NCBI GenBank assembly: GCA_006538405.1
Contig: BJKQ01000001.1
Coordinates: forward strand, 1,426,001-1,490,000
DNA from: Hansfordia pulvinata
Taxonomy: Eukaryota; Ascomycota; Sordariomycetes; Xylariales
Reading direction: 5' to 3'
DNA: 64,000 nt
Position numbers and translations under genes: made by a program. The notes below the pieces were generated by a model, which was not told the DNA's origin, ran no database searches, and saw only the letters and a list, made by a program, of their open reading frames with translations. Each line of letters opens with the position of its first letter. Position 1 is the stretch's first letter. Below are positions 56,133-64,000 of this stretch, one piece after another.

Positions 56133-57451
56133 ATGTCGTACGCCACAACCACCATCAAGGGCCCCGCCGGCCCTCTGGAGCTGCTGTACTGCCTGCCCGC
56201 CGAAGCGGCCCCGGAGGAGGAAGAGGAGATGGACGACGACGCCGCCGCCGCCGGCGAGGACCACCCGGCGACGGAGACGGAGAGGAGGGCGAACACGAGG
56301 ACGCCGTCGTCGTCGCGGCCCACCAGCAAGAGCAAGAACAAGACGGACAGCAACAACAACAACAACAACCGCAGTAGGCACAGGGGCAGCAGCAGGGGGG
56401 GAGGAAGAAAAAGTCGCCGCTGCTGTTCCTGCACGGGTCCTTCTGCTCGGCGACCTGCTTCATGAACTTCCTACCCTACTTCGCCCGCCGGGGCCACCCG
56501 ACCTACGCCCTGTCCGTCCGGGGCCACGGGCAATCCGTCGGCCAGCGCTGGGCCCGCCGCATGCTGCTGACCAGCGCCGCCAGCTGGGCCGCCGACGCCG
56601 CCGCCGCCCTCGCCCACCTGCGCGCCCACCACCCGGCCCACCCGGCCCCGGTCCTCGGCGGGCACTCCCTCGGCGGCGGCATGGTCCAGCACATGATCTC
56701 CACGTCCGCCCTCCAGCAGCAGCAACTTCACCATCAGGGGGGAAGAAGCACGAGCGCGAGCGCGAGCACGAGAAGCAGCGGTTCACCATCGTCATCATCA
56801 CCATCTCCGTCAGCAGCAGCACCAGCACCAGCACCAGGAGCCATCGCCGGCCTGATCCTCCTCGGCGCCGCCCCGCTGACCGGCGGCGGCCGCGAGATCC
56901 AGGCCCGCTGGGCCGCCGTCGAGGCGCCCCAGGGCTACCGCCACGTCTGGAGCGAGCGCAACCGCCTCGACACCCCCGACCGCGTCCGCGCCGTCTTCTT
57001 CAGCGACGACACCCCCGACGCCGTCGTCCGCGACTGGATCGCCCGCTGCCGCACCGAGGACGAGAGCCTGCGCGCCGGCCTCGCCACCATCTGGGGCTTC
57101 GGCGACGCCGCCAAGGTGCTCTCGGGCCTCGAGGGGCTGGTGGATGCCGGGGGGGGAGGAGGAGGAGGAGGAGGAGCAGGCGCCGGAGAGGAAGAAGAAA
57201 AGTCACAGCCGCAGCCGCAGCCCCGCCGCAAGGTCCTCTGCCTCGCGGGCTCCGCCGACAAGCTCGTCCCGCCCGAGGTCGTCAGGAAGAACGCCGACGC
57301 CTACAAGCAGGCCGCCGCCGGCGACCTCGCCGCCGACCAGATCTGCACCTACGCCGAGGTCGAGGGCGCCGCCCACCACCTCATGATGGACGCCCACTGG
57401 GAGCGCACCGCCCAACTAATACACAACTGGCTGGAGGGCAAGCCCATCTAG
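56133..57451 (+). CDS. Alpha/beta hydrolase, one frame break
   Basis: Serine hydrolase of the alpha/beta fold (lysophospholipase/esterase-like), substrate unknown. The N-terminus MSYATTTIKGPAGPLELLYC lies in one frame. An acidic then Asn/Ser-rich insert of about 70 residues follows. The frame must step -1 in the G8/A5 stretch at 56394-56414 to reach KSPLLFLHGSFCSATCFM (oxyanion HG), then RGHPTYALSVRGHGQS, the nucleophile elbow LGGHSLGGGMVQH, the acid in CLAGSADKLVPPEVV and the histidine in GAAHHLMMDAHWE. With one base added the protein is 439 residues. A second low-complexity insert (Gln/Ser-rich, about 56715-56845) and a Gly/Glu-rich one (57150-57215) enlarge it beyond the family's usual 280-330. 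Confidence 0.88.
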
Positions 57452-58115
57452 TTGGTGGTTGTGTCCCATCTGGTCTCTCTCCCTTCACACGCTCTCGTCT
57501 TCTCATCTGCCACAAATATCCTGTCCTAATTCCTGTACGACTTGACGATGATGCACATATATACCTATCCGGGCACAGAGTCCCTTGCTTTGTCTCGTGA
57601 GCTTCCTATCTATCATATTTATGCATACCTACCTAGTCATTCACCGCTGCCAGTCGAGCATGGTGCCCAACATGCGCATTGTTGTGCGACGCTGCCATCA
57701 CATGCCGCCAGGCCGTACGTTCCCACAATGAGTCCACGAGACGAGCCGCTCTTGCGACAAAAAGTTCATTTGGGTCAAGATTCAGCTTCTCCTGGTTCAA
57801 GGTTGTTCTGTGCCTCTTCTGGAACTCGGGCATTCCAGGACAAGCCTGCTCGCTGCCTCTAGCTGATCGACTAGTCTATAGACCGCGGCTTCTAGCCTGC
57901 TTCGATCCCAACCTTGTCGTATGTGGCGTGGCATCTTGTCTTGTCCTGTGTCTCTCCTCGACCCGTCCTGTCAAAATGCGTGTTCTTTTTTTAAACTTCG
58001 TCCATGTCATTCGTCCATGTCATTAAGTCGTAACGTCACACTCGAACATACGTGCACCACGTGCGCTACGCGCACAAACCCTCATTACCTAGCGAAGTCG
58101 TCCGTCTCCATCATC
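57452..58115. other. Convergent 3' region
   Basis: Between the alpha/beta hydrolase and transporter genes. Nothing gene-like is supported. Confidence 0.5.
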
Positions 58116-59984
58116 TCAACCCTCCTTCTTGAGTGACTCGCCTGGCCTTGGCGGGCCACCGCCATGGATGCCTGGTTGTGCCGTCTCGGCGACAGGCTCG
58201 CGTCTCGGGTCTTGCTGAGCTTGAGCATCGTTCTCCTCTTCCTCCTCCGCCTCTCGCCTCTTCTTCTCTTCGGCAGCTTGCAATATCTTCTGGCGGCGCA
58301 GCTCGCGAAAGCGCGGGCCATGGGTCTGAATGACCCAGAGGGTCGGGGCCGCCGGCACAGCGAAGAGCGCGGCGATCAGGGTGAACGCCCAGCCGCGCCC
58401 AAGGGCGCGAATGATGTCATCGACGACGGCAGTCATGATGGCACCCATGGAGCAGCGGACCAAATTGTTAGCGGCGGTAGCGGTCGCGGGCGACTCTGGG
58501 TACAGGTCGACGATGAGCACATTGATGACCTGGAAAGCACCCGTCACCAGCAGCCCGATGAAGAAGGACAGCACCAACGGCACCGCAACGTGGACTTCGC
58601 GTTCCAGCGCCCATCCCCAGCCCAAGTATGCCACGGTTCCGACCGCAATCATTGGGTATGTCAGCTGCAGGCGCGCGCGCTCAATTGGGAAGCCTGCCAG
58701 GTCGTTTCCACGCTGCTTGCTACCGCGGTCGAGTCGGATTCCAAGTTTCGAGGCCTCGCGCCGGAAGTTCCAGTCAAGAACAAACCCGATACTCACAGAG
58801 CTGACGCAGCAGCCGGCACCGACGGGCAGATAACAAAGGCCAAGGCGCAGTTCGTCGAAACCGTAAATCGAGGCGTACTGCGTCGAGATGACCGTGTTGA
58901 CGAGCATGAAGCCGATATACAGGAGGCCATTGTAGACGAGGATCATGGCCATGTCCTTCTGCAGAACCACGGCTAGCGTATTGAAAGGGTTCGGTATGGG
59001 GATTTTGGTCTTCTTCTTCTTTCCCTCGGCCGTCGTCGTTGTCGAGTTCTCGCGGTCCTGCCTCTTGAAGCGGATGTAGTCAGGCAGCGTCATATTCCAA
59101 GGCTGGGGTGCAATGGACCCGTTGCCAACGACCTTGCGACCTGTCTCGGGTACAGTCAACACGTAAGGAACCATCCAAACCACTGTCATGATGCATAGGA
59201 ACCAGAATATAGAGGGCCAGCCGAGGTATTGAGATAGCAGGCCACCGATGATAGGACCCAGGGCTGGGCCGACGGTCAGACCGGCCCCGAGGATGCCCAT
59301 GTAGCGACCACGTTCCGAGCTGGGGGCGATGTCGGCGACAACGGCGTAAACGAGAGCGAGAGTGCCGCTGCTGCCGGTGCTCTGAAGCATGCGCAGAACC
59401 AGCAGGGCGGCATAGTTGCGCTGCAGGGCCAAGCCGATGTTGGCACCCAGGTAGATGGTAGTGGCAATCAAGAAGGCCGGGCGCCGGCCCGCGGCGTCGC
59501 CAAAGTCCCCAAAGAAAGAGGGGGCCAGGCCTTGGAAGATCATAAAGCTCGTGATGGTCAGGTTTAGCTGGCCAACGGTAGCGCCGAGGTCGCCAGCCAA
59601 GACCGGGATGGCAGGAAAGTAGATGTTGGCTGTGACGGGAGATATGAAGGCCGACAGGACGTTCATGGCCACAATCCACCACTTCATCGAGGGCGTGAAA
59701 ACGCTGTAAGGCGGGCCAGCAGTGGACACCCGCGTGATTGCCCGCAGGTCCTGTGCCTCGAGGTCATTGTCGTGTGCATCGGGGTCTCTGCTGACATTCT
59801 CATTCTCGTCGGTCTGAAGCTGATCGTGGCCAGGTGGCACTTCTTCTTGCGGCTCCGTTGTACCAGAGTCTGGCTCCCTCGAGACGCTGTTTCTTGCGTG
59901 TAGATGATCAGTGCCCGCCATGATGACCGGGTTGTCAGAAGGCTGGGCTGGAGGGGTAGGAGAAGCACTTTCTGCCACCGCCAT
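58116..59984 (-). CDS. MFS multidrug transporter, DHA1 (12-TM) family, Qdr-like
   Basis: Proton-coupled efflux permease of the plasma membrane or vacuole. Intronless, 622 residues. Residues 1-90 are a polar, acidic N-terminus. Then come twelve hydrophobic segments with a long central loop (about 300-340, containing KKKKTK). Family marks: SPVTANIYFPAIPVLAGDLG in helix 1, motif A GDFGDAAGRRPAFL between helices 2 and 3, LRMLQSTGSSGTLAL, and the antiporter motif C GPALGPIIGGLL in helix 5. The C-terminus is a long charged tail (KKRREAEEEEEND). Substrates cannot be read from sequence; relatives export drugs, polyamines or monovalent cations. Divergent from the SDR gene at 61391, sharing a 1.4-kb intergenic region. 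Confidence 0.93.
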   Translation of the reverse strand: MAVAESASPTPPAQPSDNPVIMAGTDHLHARNSVSREPDSGTTEPQEEVPPGHDQLQTDENENVSRDPDAHDNDLEAQDLRAITRVSTAGPPYSVFTPSMKWWIVAMNVLSAFISPVTANIYFPAIPVLAGDLGATVGQLNLTITSFMIFQGLAPSFFGDFGDAAGRRPAFLIATTIYLGANIGLALQRNYAALLVLRMLQSTGSSGTLALVYAVVADIAPSSERGRYMGILGAGLTVGPALGPIIGGLLSQYLGWPSIFWFLCIMTVVWMVPYVLTVPETGRKVVGNGSIAPQPWNMTLPDYIRFKRQDRENSTTTTAEGKKKKTKIPIPNPFNTLAVVLQKDMAMILVYNGLLYIGFMLVNTVISTQYASIYGFDELRLGLCYLPVGAGCCVSSVSIGFVLDWNFRREASKLGIRLDRGSKQRGNDLAGFPIERARLQLTYPMIAVGTVAYLGWGWALEREVHVAVPLVLSFFIGLLVTGAFQVINVLIVDLYPESPATATAANNLVRCSMGAIMTAVVDDIIRALGRGWAFTLIAALFAVPAAPTLWVIQTHGPRFRELRRQKILQAAEEKKRREAEEEEENDAQAQQDPRREPVAETAQPGIHGGGPPRPGESLKKEG

Positions 59985-61390
59985 TGTTGCAGAGACGCCA
60001 ATGCGATGTTTCTAGAGAGGTTACTCATCTTTGGAACAAGAAAAGAAAAAGCGTGAACGAGCTCGGCCTTTTTGCCAGGTACCCAGGCAGGCTGCACCCT
60101 GGCGGCCGGGGTTCGGGCGCGAGGGCCCGAACGGCGTCGGGGCACGGCCGCCACAGCAGAAAGTGCATAGGGCCATCTGAGCAGACCGCTAAAGGGCCTG
60201 TTCTCCGCCGAGGACACTCAAAGTCGGATCGAATCTCGCGCAGCCGCAGCCGCAGCCACGGCAGCGGTGGGAGTGAAGCGGCAAAGACGCCATTGCAGTC
60301 TGGAGCGATGTCGGCGGTTCGCCTCGCAGAAATCGACGGCGTGGGCCCGCAGCTGGGGGGCGGGCAGCCGAGTGGAGACCGGAGCCGAACGCGGCACACT
60401 CGGGCACAGGCACTGGGTGCCGACGGTCGGCTTGGGTGGGCTCGGCCCAATAGGATGCAGCGCAATGGCGATGGTGTGCGGTGAACGGGAGCGTTGACGA
60501 GGTGGAGAAGAGGGGCGATGGCAAGGGTCGTCTTTTGGATGTATTGCCTTGCAGACTCTACGGAGTAATTCCGCCGCCAGTCGTCGGAGGCCGGATGGTA
60601 AGACGAGGGAAGGCACGGGTTGGTTCATTCAATTTCTGTACTAAGTGCGGTGTGGCCGCCGTTTTCTTTTTGGGTGCGTGATGTGACTGCCGCGTTCGGA
60701 AGGCGGCATTGTTGCATCAGGTTGCATTTAACCGTAGATGCCAGGATCATGTTTCGTGCTGACTTACATATGGCAGTTGCTATGCCTACATGTACCCTCA
60801 AACGTATACTCGTAGTATAATATGGAAGGCACGCGCCGAACACGAGTATCACCTGGGCAGTGGGTTTGACTCGTCTCCATGTCCAATTCATTTGGTATCC
60901 CAGAGGGTACCTTAGGTATCCTTACCTAAGGTAACCGAACCTACAACATCCCCTTAACCCGCAGCCAACTCCTTTGCATCTATCATGGCCCCATTTCCGA
61001 GACGATGCACATCTTCAAGGCCAATTCGTTACCAATTATTCAGTTTCCGCCAGTTGCCCTTCATCAGTAGAGGCCGTGCCTCACGGCCGCGATGGCCCAA
61101 ATGACGGACGGCGCCGTCACTGCGCCCTTGCGAGACACGCCGATCCACTACGCAAATGACCCTGAGATGGCCACGCCTGGCGTCCCGAAAAAGTTAACCG
61201 CGAAAGCTTGACCTCGACAAGCCACCGGCTCAGATCTTTGACCCCTTGCTCTTCATCTCAGGTTAGGCAGCCAACCACCACCAAGAATCACGGCGAAGAC
61301 CCCGCGTGGCTCGTCTGTCACCATGTAGGTCGGCCCACAAAGCCCACGCCACGGCCCCCAGCTCACGCACTGCCCAGGTCGCGCTACATT
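59985..61390. other. Divergent promoter, transporter and SDR
   Basis: No gene supported. It includes the inverted repeat at 60908-60933 and an ACTCGTA word near 60813. Confidence 0.5.
60908..60933. repeat. Perfect 11-base inverted repeat
   Basis: TACCTTAGGTA (60908-60918) and its exact reverse complement TACCTAAGGTA (60923-60933), separated by TCCT. Each arm is itself nearly palindromic. Confidence 0.9.
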
Positions 61391-62365
61391 ATGACGCCCC
61401 GCGAGCTGGTCCTGCACTTCAGCGACCTGCCCTATCCGTCCACAGACTGCGCCGGCAAAGTCTTCATCGTCACCGGCGCCAATACCGGCATTGGCCTCGA
61501 AGCGGCCCGTCATCTCGTTCGGCTCAACGCCGCAAATGTCATTGTCGGCTGCCGCGATCTCGCCAAGGGACACGCCGCCAAGGCCTCCATCGAGGCGACG
61601 ACGCAGCGGCGCGGCGTTGTGGATGTCTGGCACGTGGATCTGGGCTCATTCGACAGCGTCAAGGACTTCTGCGCGCGCGCTGACGCCTTGCCGCGACTCG
61701 ACGCTGTCATTGAAAATGCCGGTCTCTGTGCCACCAGCTTTGCCATGCTCGAGGGCCACGAGTCGCAGATCACTGTCAACGTCATCTCCACCATGCTCAT
61801 GGCATTGTTGCTTCTGCCAGCCCTTCGCCGCACTGCCGCGCGCCATAACATCACTCCCCACGTCGCCGTCGTCGGCTCATGCGCCCACTTCTACACCAAC
61901 ATGGTCAGCGTGCGTGACGCACCCGCTGTCTTCCAAGAGCTGCGCAAGCCTCACGGTATGCACGAGCGGTACCTCGTCTCCAAATTGCTCCAGCTGCTGG
62001 TGACCCGCGAGCTCGCGGCCAGGATCACCGCCTCAGCACCGCAACGCACCCCCGTCATCGTCAACAACACTCACCCCGGCTGGTGCAACACGGGTCTTTT
62101 CCGTAATGTGCCGCTCCCGTTCCGATGGTTGATTGATATTGCGTCTGCCCTCGTGGCACGAAGCGACGAGCAGGGGTCTCGGACGCTGCTGGCCGCGACG
62201 TTTGCCGGCAGTGTGAGCCACGGCCAGTACATGCAGTCCTGTCAAGTGTGGGACCCAAGTCCCTGGGCGCAGACTCAGCACAGTCTCCAAGTTCAGAAAA
62301 AGGCCTTCGACGAGTTGCTCGACATCCTCGAGGCTGTTCAACCTGGCATCAGTAAGAACATTTAA
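61391..62365 (+). CDS. Short-chain dehydrogenase/reductase (retinol-dehydrogenase-like)
   Basis: NAD(P)(H)-dependent oxidoreductase; substrate unknown. 324 residues from the ATG at 61391, intronless. Cofactor loop KVFIVTGANTGIGLEAARHL (TGxxxGIG) near residue 20, VIVGCRDLAKG after the second strand, DLGSFDSVKDF, and DAVIENAGLCA in place of the NNAG motif. The catalytic serine region is VAVVGSCAHFY and the active-site pair lies in HERYLVSKLLQLL (YxxxK). VIVNNTHPGWCNTGLFRN is the substrate/cofactor loop. The layout is close to the WW-oxidoreductase/retinol dehydrogenase subgroup widespread in ascomycetes. Start placed here because the open frame upstream lacks an ATG and has no family match. Confidence 0.9.
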   Translation: MTPRELVLHFSDLPYPSTDCAGKVFIVTGANTGIGLEAARHLVRLNAANVIVGCRDLAKGHAAKASIEATTQRRGVVDVWHVDLGSFDSVKDFCARADALPRLDAVIENAGLCATSFAMLEGHESQITVNVISTMLMALLLLPALRRTAARHNITPHVAVVGSCAHFYTNMVSVRDAPAVFQELRKPHGMHERYLVSKLLQLLVTRELAARITASAPQRTPVIVNNTHPGWCNTGLFRNVPLPFRWLIDIASALVARSDEQGSRTLLAATFAGSVSHGQYMQSCQVWDPSPWAQTQHSLQVQKKAFDELLDILEAVQPGISKNI

Positions 62366-63074
62366 GATGGGTGGCAGGCCCAGCTTCGGTTTTTGGCACC
62401 ACTTGAAGATGCGCCTGAGGGCGCCTCGCAAAATGACTCTTTGTATTGGACGCTTTCGTCCGCTGGCAACATCGCGCCTTATATAGGAATCGTGGTGGTG
62501 GTGGTGGCATATTTCATGGGCCGCCAGCTGCAGAGCTATCACGCGCCGAGTCGTCTAGCTGTAAGCTGTCTGCGACACGACAAGGTGCTCATCGTGGCTG
62601 CTTACACCCTCCCGGTACGGGCGCTTCAGCGACTCCATGATTCATGTTCCGCAGGTAAGCGGGCATAGGTTCAAGATTGCCAGGAACCGCACAGGCTGGT
62701 GCAGCCACGCGCGCCGCGGCCCATCCTGCAAGGTCTCATGAACGCGGCCTGCCGTATTGCCGACCCAACGATCAACGATCCCGGCCCGCCATTATCAACG
62801 CTGAGGTAACTCAAACGTGCGTGTAAGGGTTGAGATAGCGTTACCCCACAGATATCGCCCGATAGCTCCCCGCTATTCGGCCAAGATCCCCAAACACCGT
62901 GGTGTGATAGTGCGGGGGACGGGCTCCCATTAGACACGATGTAGCGCTTTGGTCGTCGCGATATCGGCTGGCGGAAAGACATATAATCAAGTGCGTCTTG
63001 ACTCATTGGGTAGCTACACAGAAACGCCGACATTCTCATCATCTTTTGAGATCCCAGGCCCAAGCGTCGCTACA
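62366..63074. other. SDR 3' region and HRQ promoter
   Basis: No gene supported. Confidence 0.5.
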
Positions 63075-64000
63075 ATGGTCGTGTTCGTCCCAACGTTGGC
63101 AAGCTGGCTACTCGCCGGGCTGGTGATCGTCGCTGCAGTACTCTTCAAGAACCAGCAACGGCGGCAGCGCAAGGTATTCACGGCAGAAGCCAAGGATTCT
63201 CCCAGCTGTGAGGCTGACCAAATGACAGCAGTCCACGCCAGAGAGCCATGCCGACGTGGAGAAGCAACCGCGGCCCACGGCACCGAAAATCGAGCCCCAT
63301 CCTGACTTTGCTTGGGAGACAGCGGAGCCTAGAAAGTTTCGCCCTTTCAAGCCAGTCTATCACATCACTATGGGTAGGTGAGGTGTCGTGGCCCGTTGTT
63401 TGGTGTCCGCCGGCGAGAATGGGTTGCTAATAGGCGCACTCCCGGCAGCACTGCAATCGAGCTCTCCTTCCGATCTCATCGTAATCGATAGCAACTACCT
63501 CACTCGGCTGCGGGACCGCCAGGAGATCATGGCGTTCCGTGCCTCGAACGTGATCGGGTGCATCCCGGCGGGTCTCCCGGCGGTGCGAGAGCTGTACTCG
63601 TACTTGTTGCACGACTACCTCCCCGCGAGATATCCCACCCTGTTCAGCAAAGGTGCGGACAAGTTCCACAGCAGCATCACCGGCGACTCTCTCCCGCTCC
63701 TGCCCCCAGCGGACCCCATCGAGGCCTGGAAGAACCTGGGCAGGGCCGTGGAGGACGACATGTTCTTGCTGGAGCAGACGCCCGAGGGCCACCGGTGCGT
63801 GGCGTACCTCTGCTGCTACCCTTCCGGCTGGGACCCGGCCGAGAAGCTGGGCAAGCTGCTCAAAGACATCCATGCCCCGGTGCCCGAGTACCAGAAGATC
63901 GGAGCCAGCATGGAGAGGTTCTTCAGCCGTCTGGAGGTCGGGAGCAGTGTCCGCCGCATCAACGTGAGTCTTTCCCCCCTTTCCTGAGAGGCAGCATAAT
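63075..64000 (+). CDS. HRQ family protein (DUF3445), 5' part
   Basis: DUF3445 proteins include haem-dependent oxidative N-demethylase-like enzymes; the fungal 'HRQ' members have no firm function that I know. Exons 63075-63173, 63229-63373 and 63449-63963, with a GTGAGT donor at 63964; the gene continues past the window. Exon 1 encodes an N-terminal membrane anchor (LASWLLAGLVIVAAVLF) followed by a basic stretch. Exon 2 gives EPHPDFAWETAEPRKFRPFK and PVYHITM. Exon 3 gives ALQSSSPSDLIVIDSNYLTR, YLPARYPTLFSK, EDDMFLLEQTPEGHRCVAYL, CCYPSGWDPAEKLGKLLKDI and IGASMERFFSRLEVGSSV, all family blocks. Splice phases are consistent and both branch sites (CTGAC, CTAAT) are visible. Confidence 0.88.

Noticed and set aside
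44311..62365. Secondary-metabolite gene cluster
   Set aside because: P450, SDRs, transporter and dioxygenase are present, but they are interrupted by long spacers and unrelated genes, and no synthase is in the window.

Overview
This window is nuclear DNA of a filamentous ascomycete, most likely a sordariomycete. Coding sequence is G+C-rich. Genes carry short introns of about 50-170 bases with GTRNGT-type donors and CTAAC/CTGAC branch sites. Intergenic stretches are long, and the gene set is typical of Pezizomycotina (fungal Urk1, Esa1, Nmd3, GH125 mannosidase, HRQ/DUF3445 protein, Qdr-like transporter). I cannot name the species. There are no rRNA or tRNA genes, CRISPR arrays, or intact transposons that I could recognise.

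Layout. 2.4-15.1 kb is a housekeeping block: uridine kinase (+), Rex4-like exonuclease (+), cyclopropane-fatty-acid synthase-like methyltransferase (-), RNase H2 subunit C (+), histone acetyltransferase Esa1 (+), class I/II aminotransferase (-). 15.5-26.3 kb holds a secreted GH125 exo-mannosidase (-), pantothenate synthetase (+), an unknown secreted protein (+) and phosphomevalonate kinase Erg8 (+). 26.3-35.7 kb is gene-poor and rich in microsatellites; its one supported gene encodes a tiny CRIB-motif protein (-). 35.7-48.1 kb holds aldehyde dehydrogenase (-), ribosome-biogenesis factor Esf2 (+), a small secreted protein (-), Nmd3 (-), a cytochrome P450 (-) and a short-chain dehydrogenase (-). 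49.5-64 kb holds a cysteine-rich protein exon (+), a TauD-type dioxygenase (+), a conserved fungal protein of unknown function (-), an alpha/beta hydrolase (+), a DHA1 drug transporter (-), a second SDR (+) and the 5' part of an HRQ-family gene (+) that runs off the right edge.

Most genes look like independent housekeeping units. The only groupings that hint at joint action are the P450-SDR tandem (44.3-48.1 kb) and the divergent transporter/SDR pair (58.1-62.4 kb). Neither has a polyketide or peptide synthase nearby, so I do not call a metabolite cluster.

The strongest window-wide signal is technical. At least eight genes, including essential ones (NMD3, ERG8), are broken by single-base shifts. 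Nearly all are -1, at short G/C runs, and adding exactly one base per site restores reading frame and intron phase across the whole gene. This points to homopolymer undercalls in the sequence rather than to mass pseudogenisation. Biological points worth a second look are a mini CRIB protein whose motif is split by an intron, a GC-AG intron, a 15-base microexon, low-complexity insertions inside several enzymes, and a dispersed ACTCGTA/TACGAGT intergenic motif.
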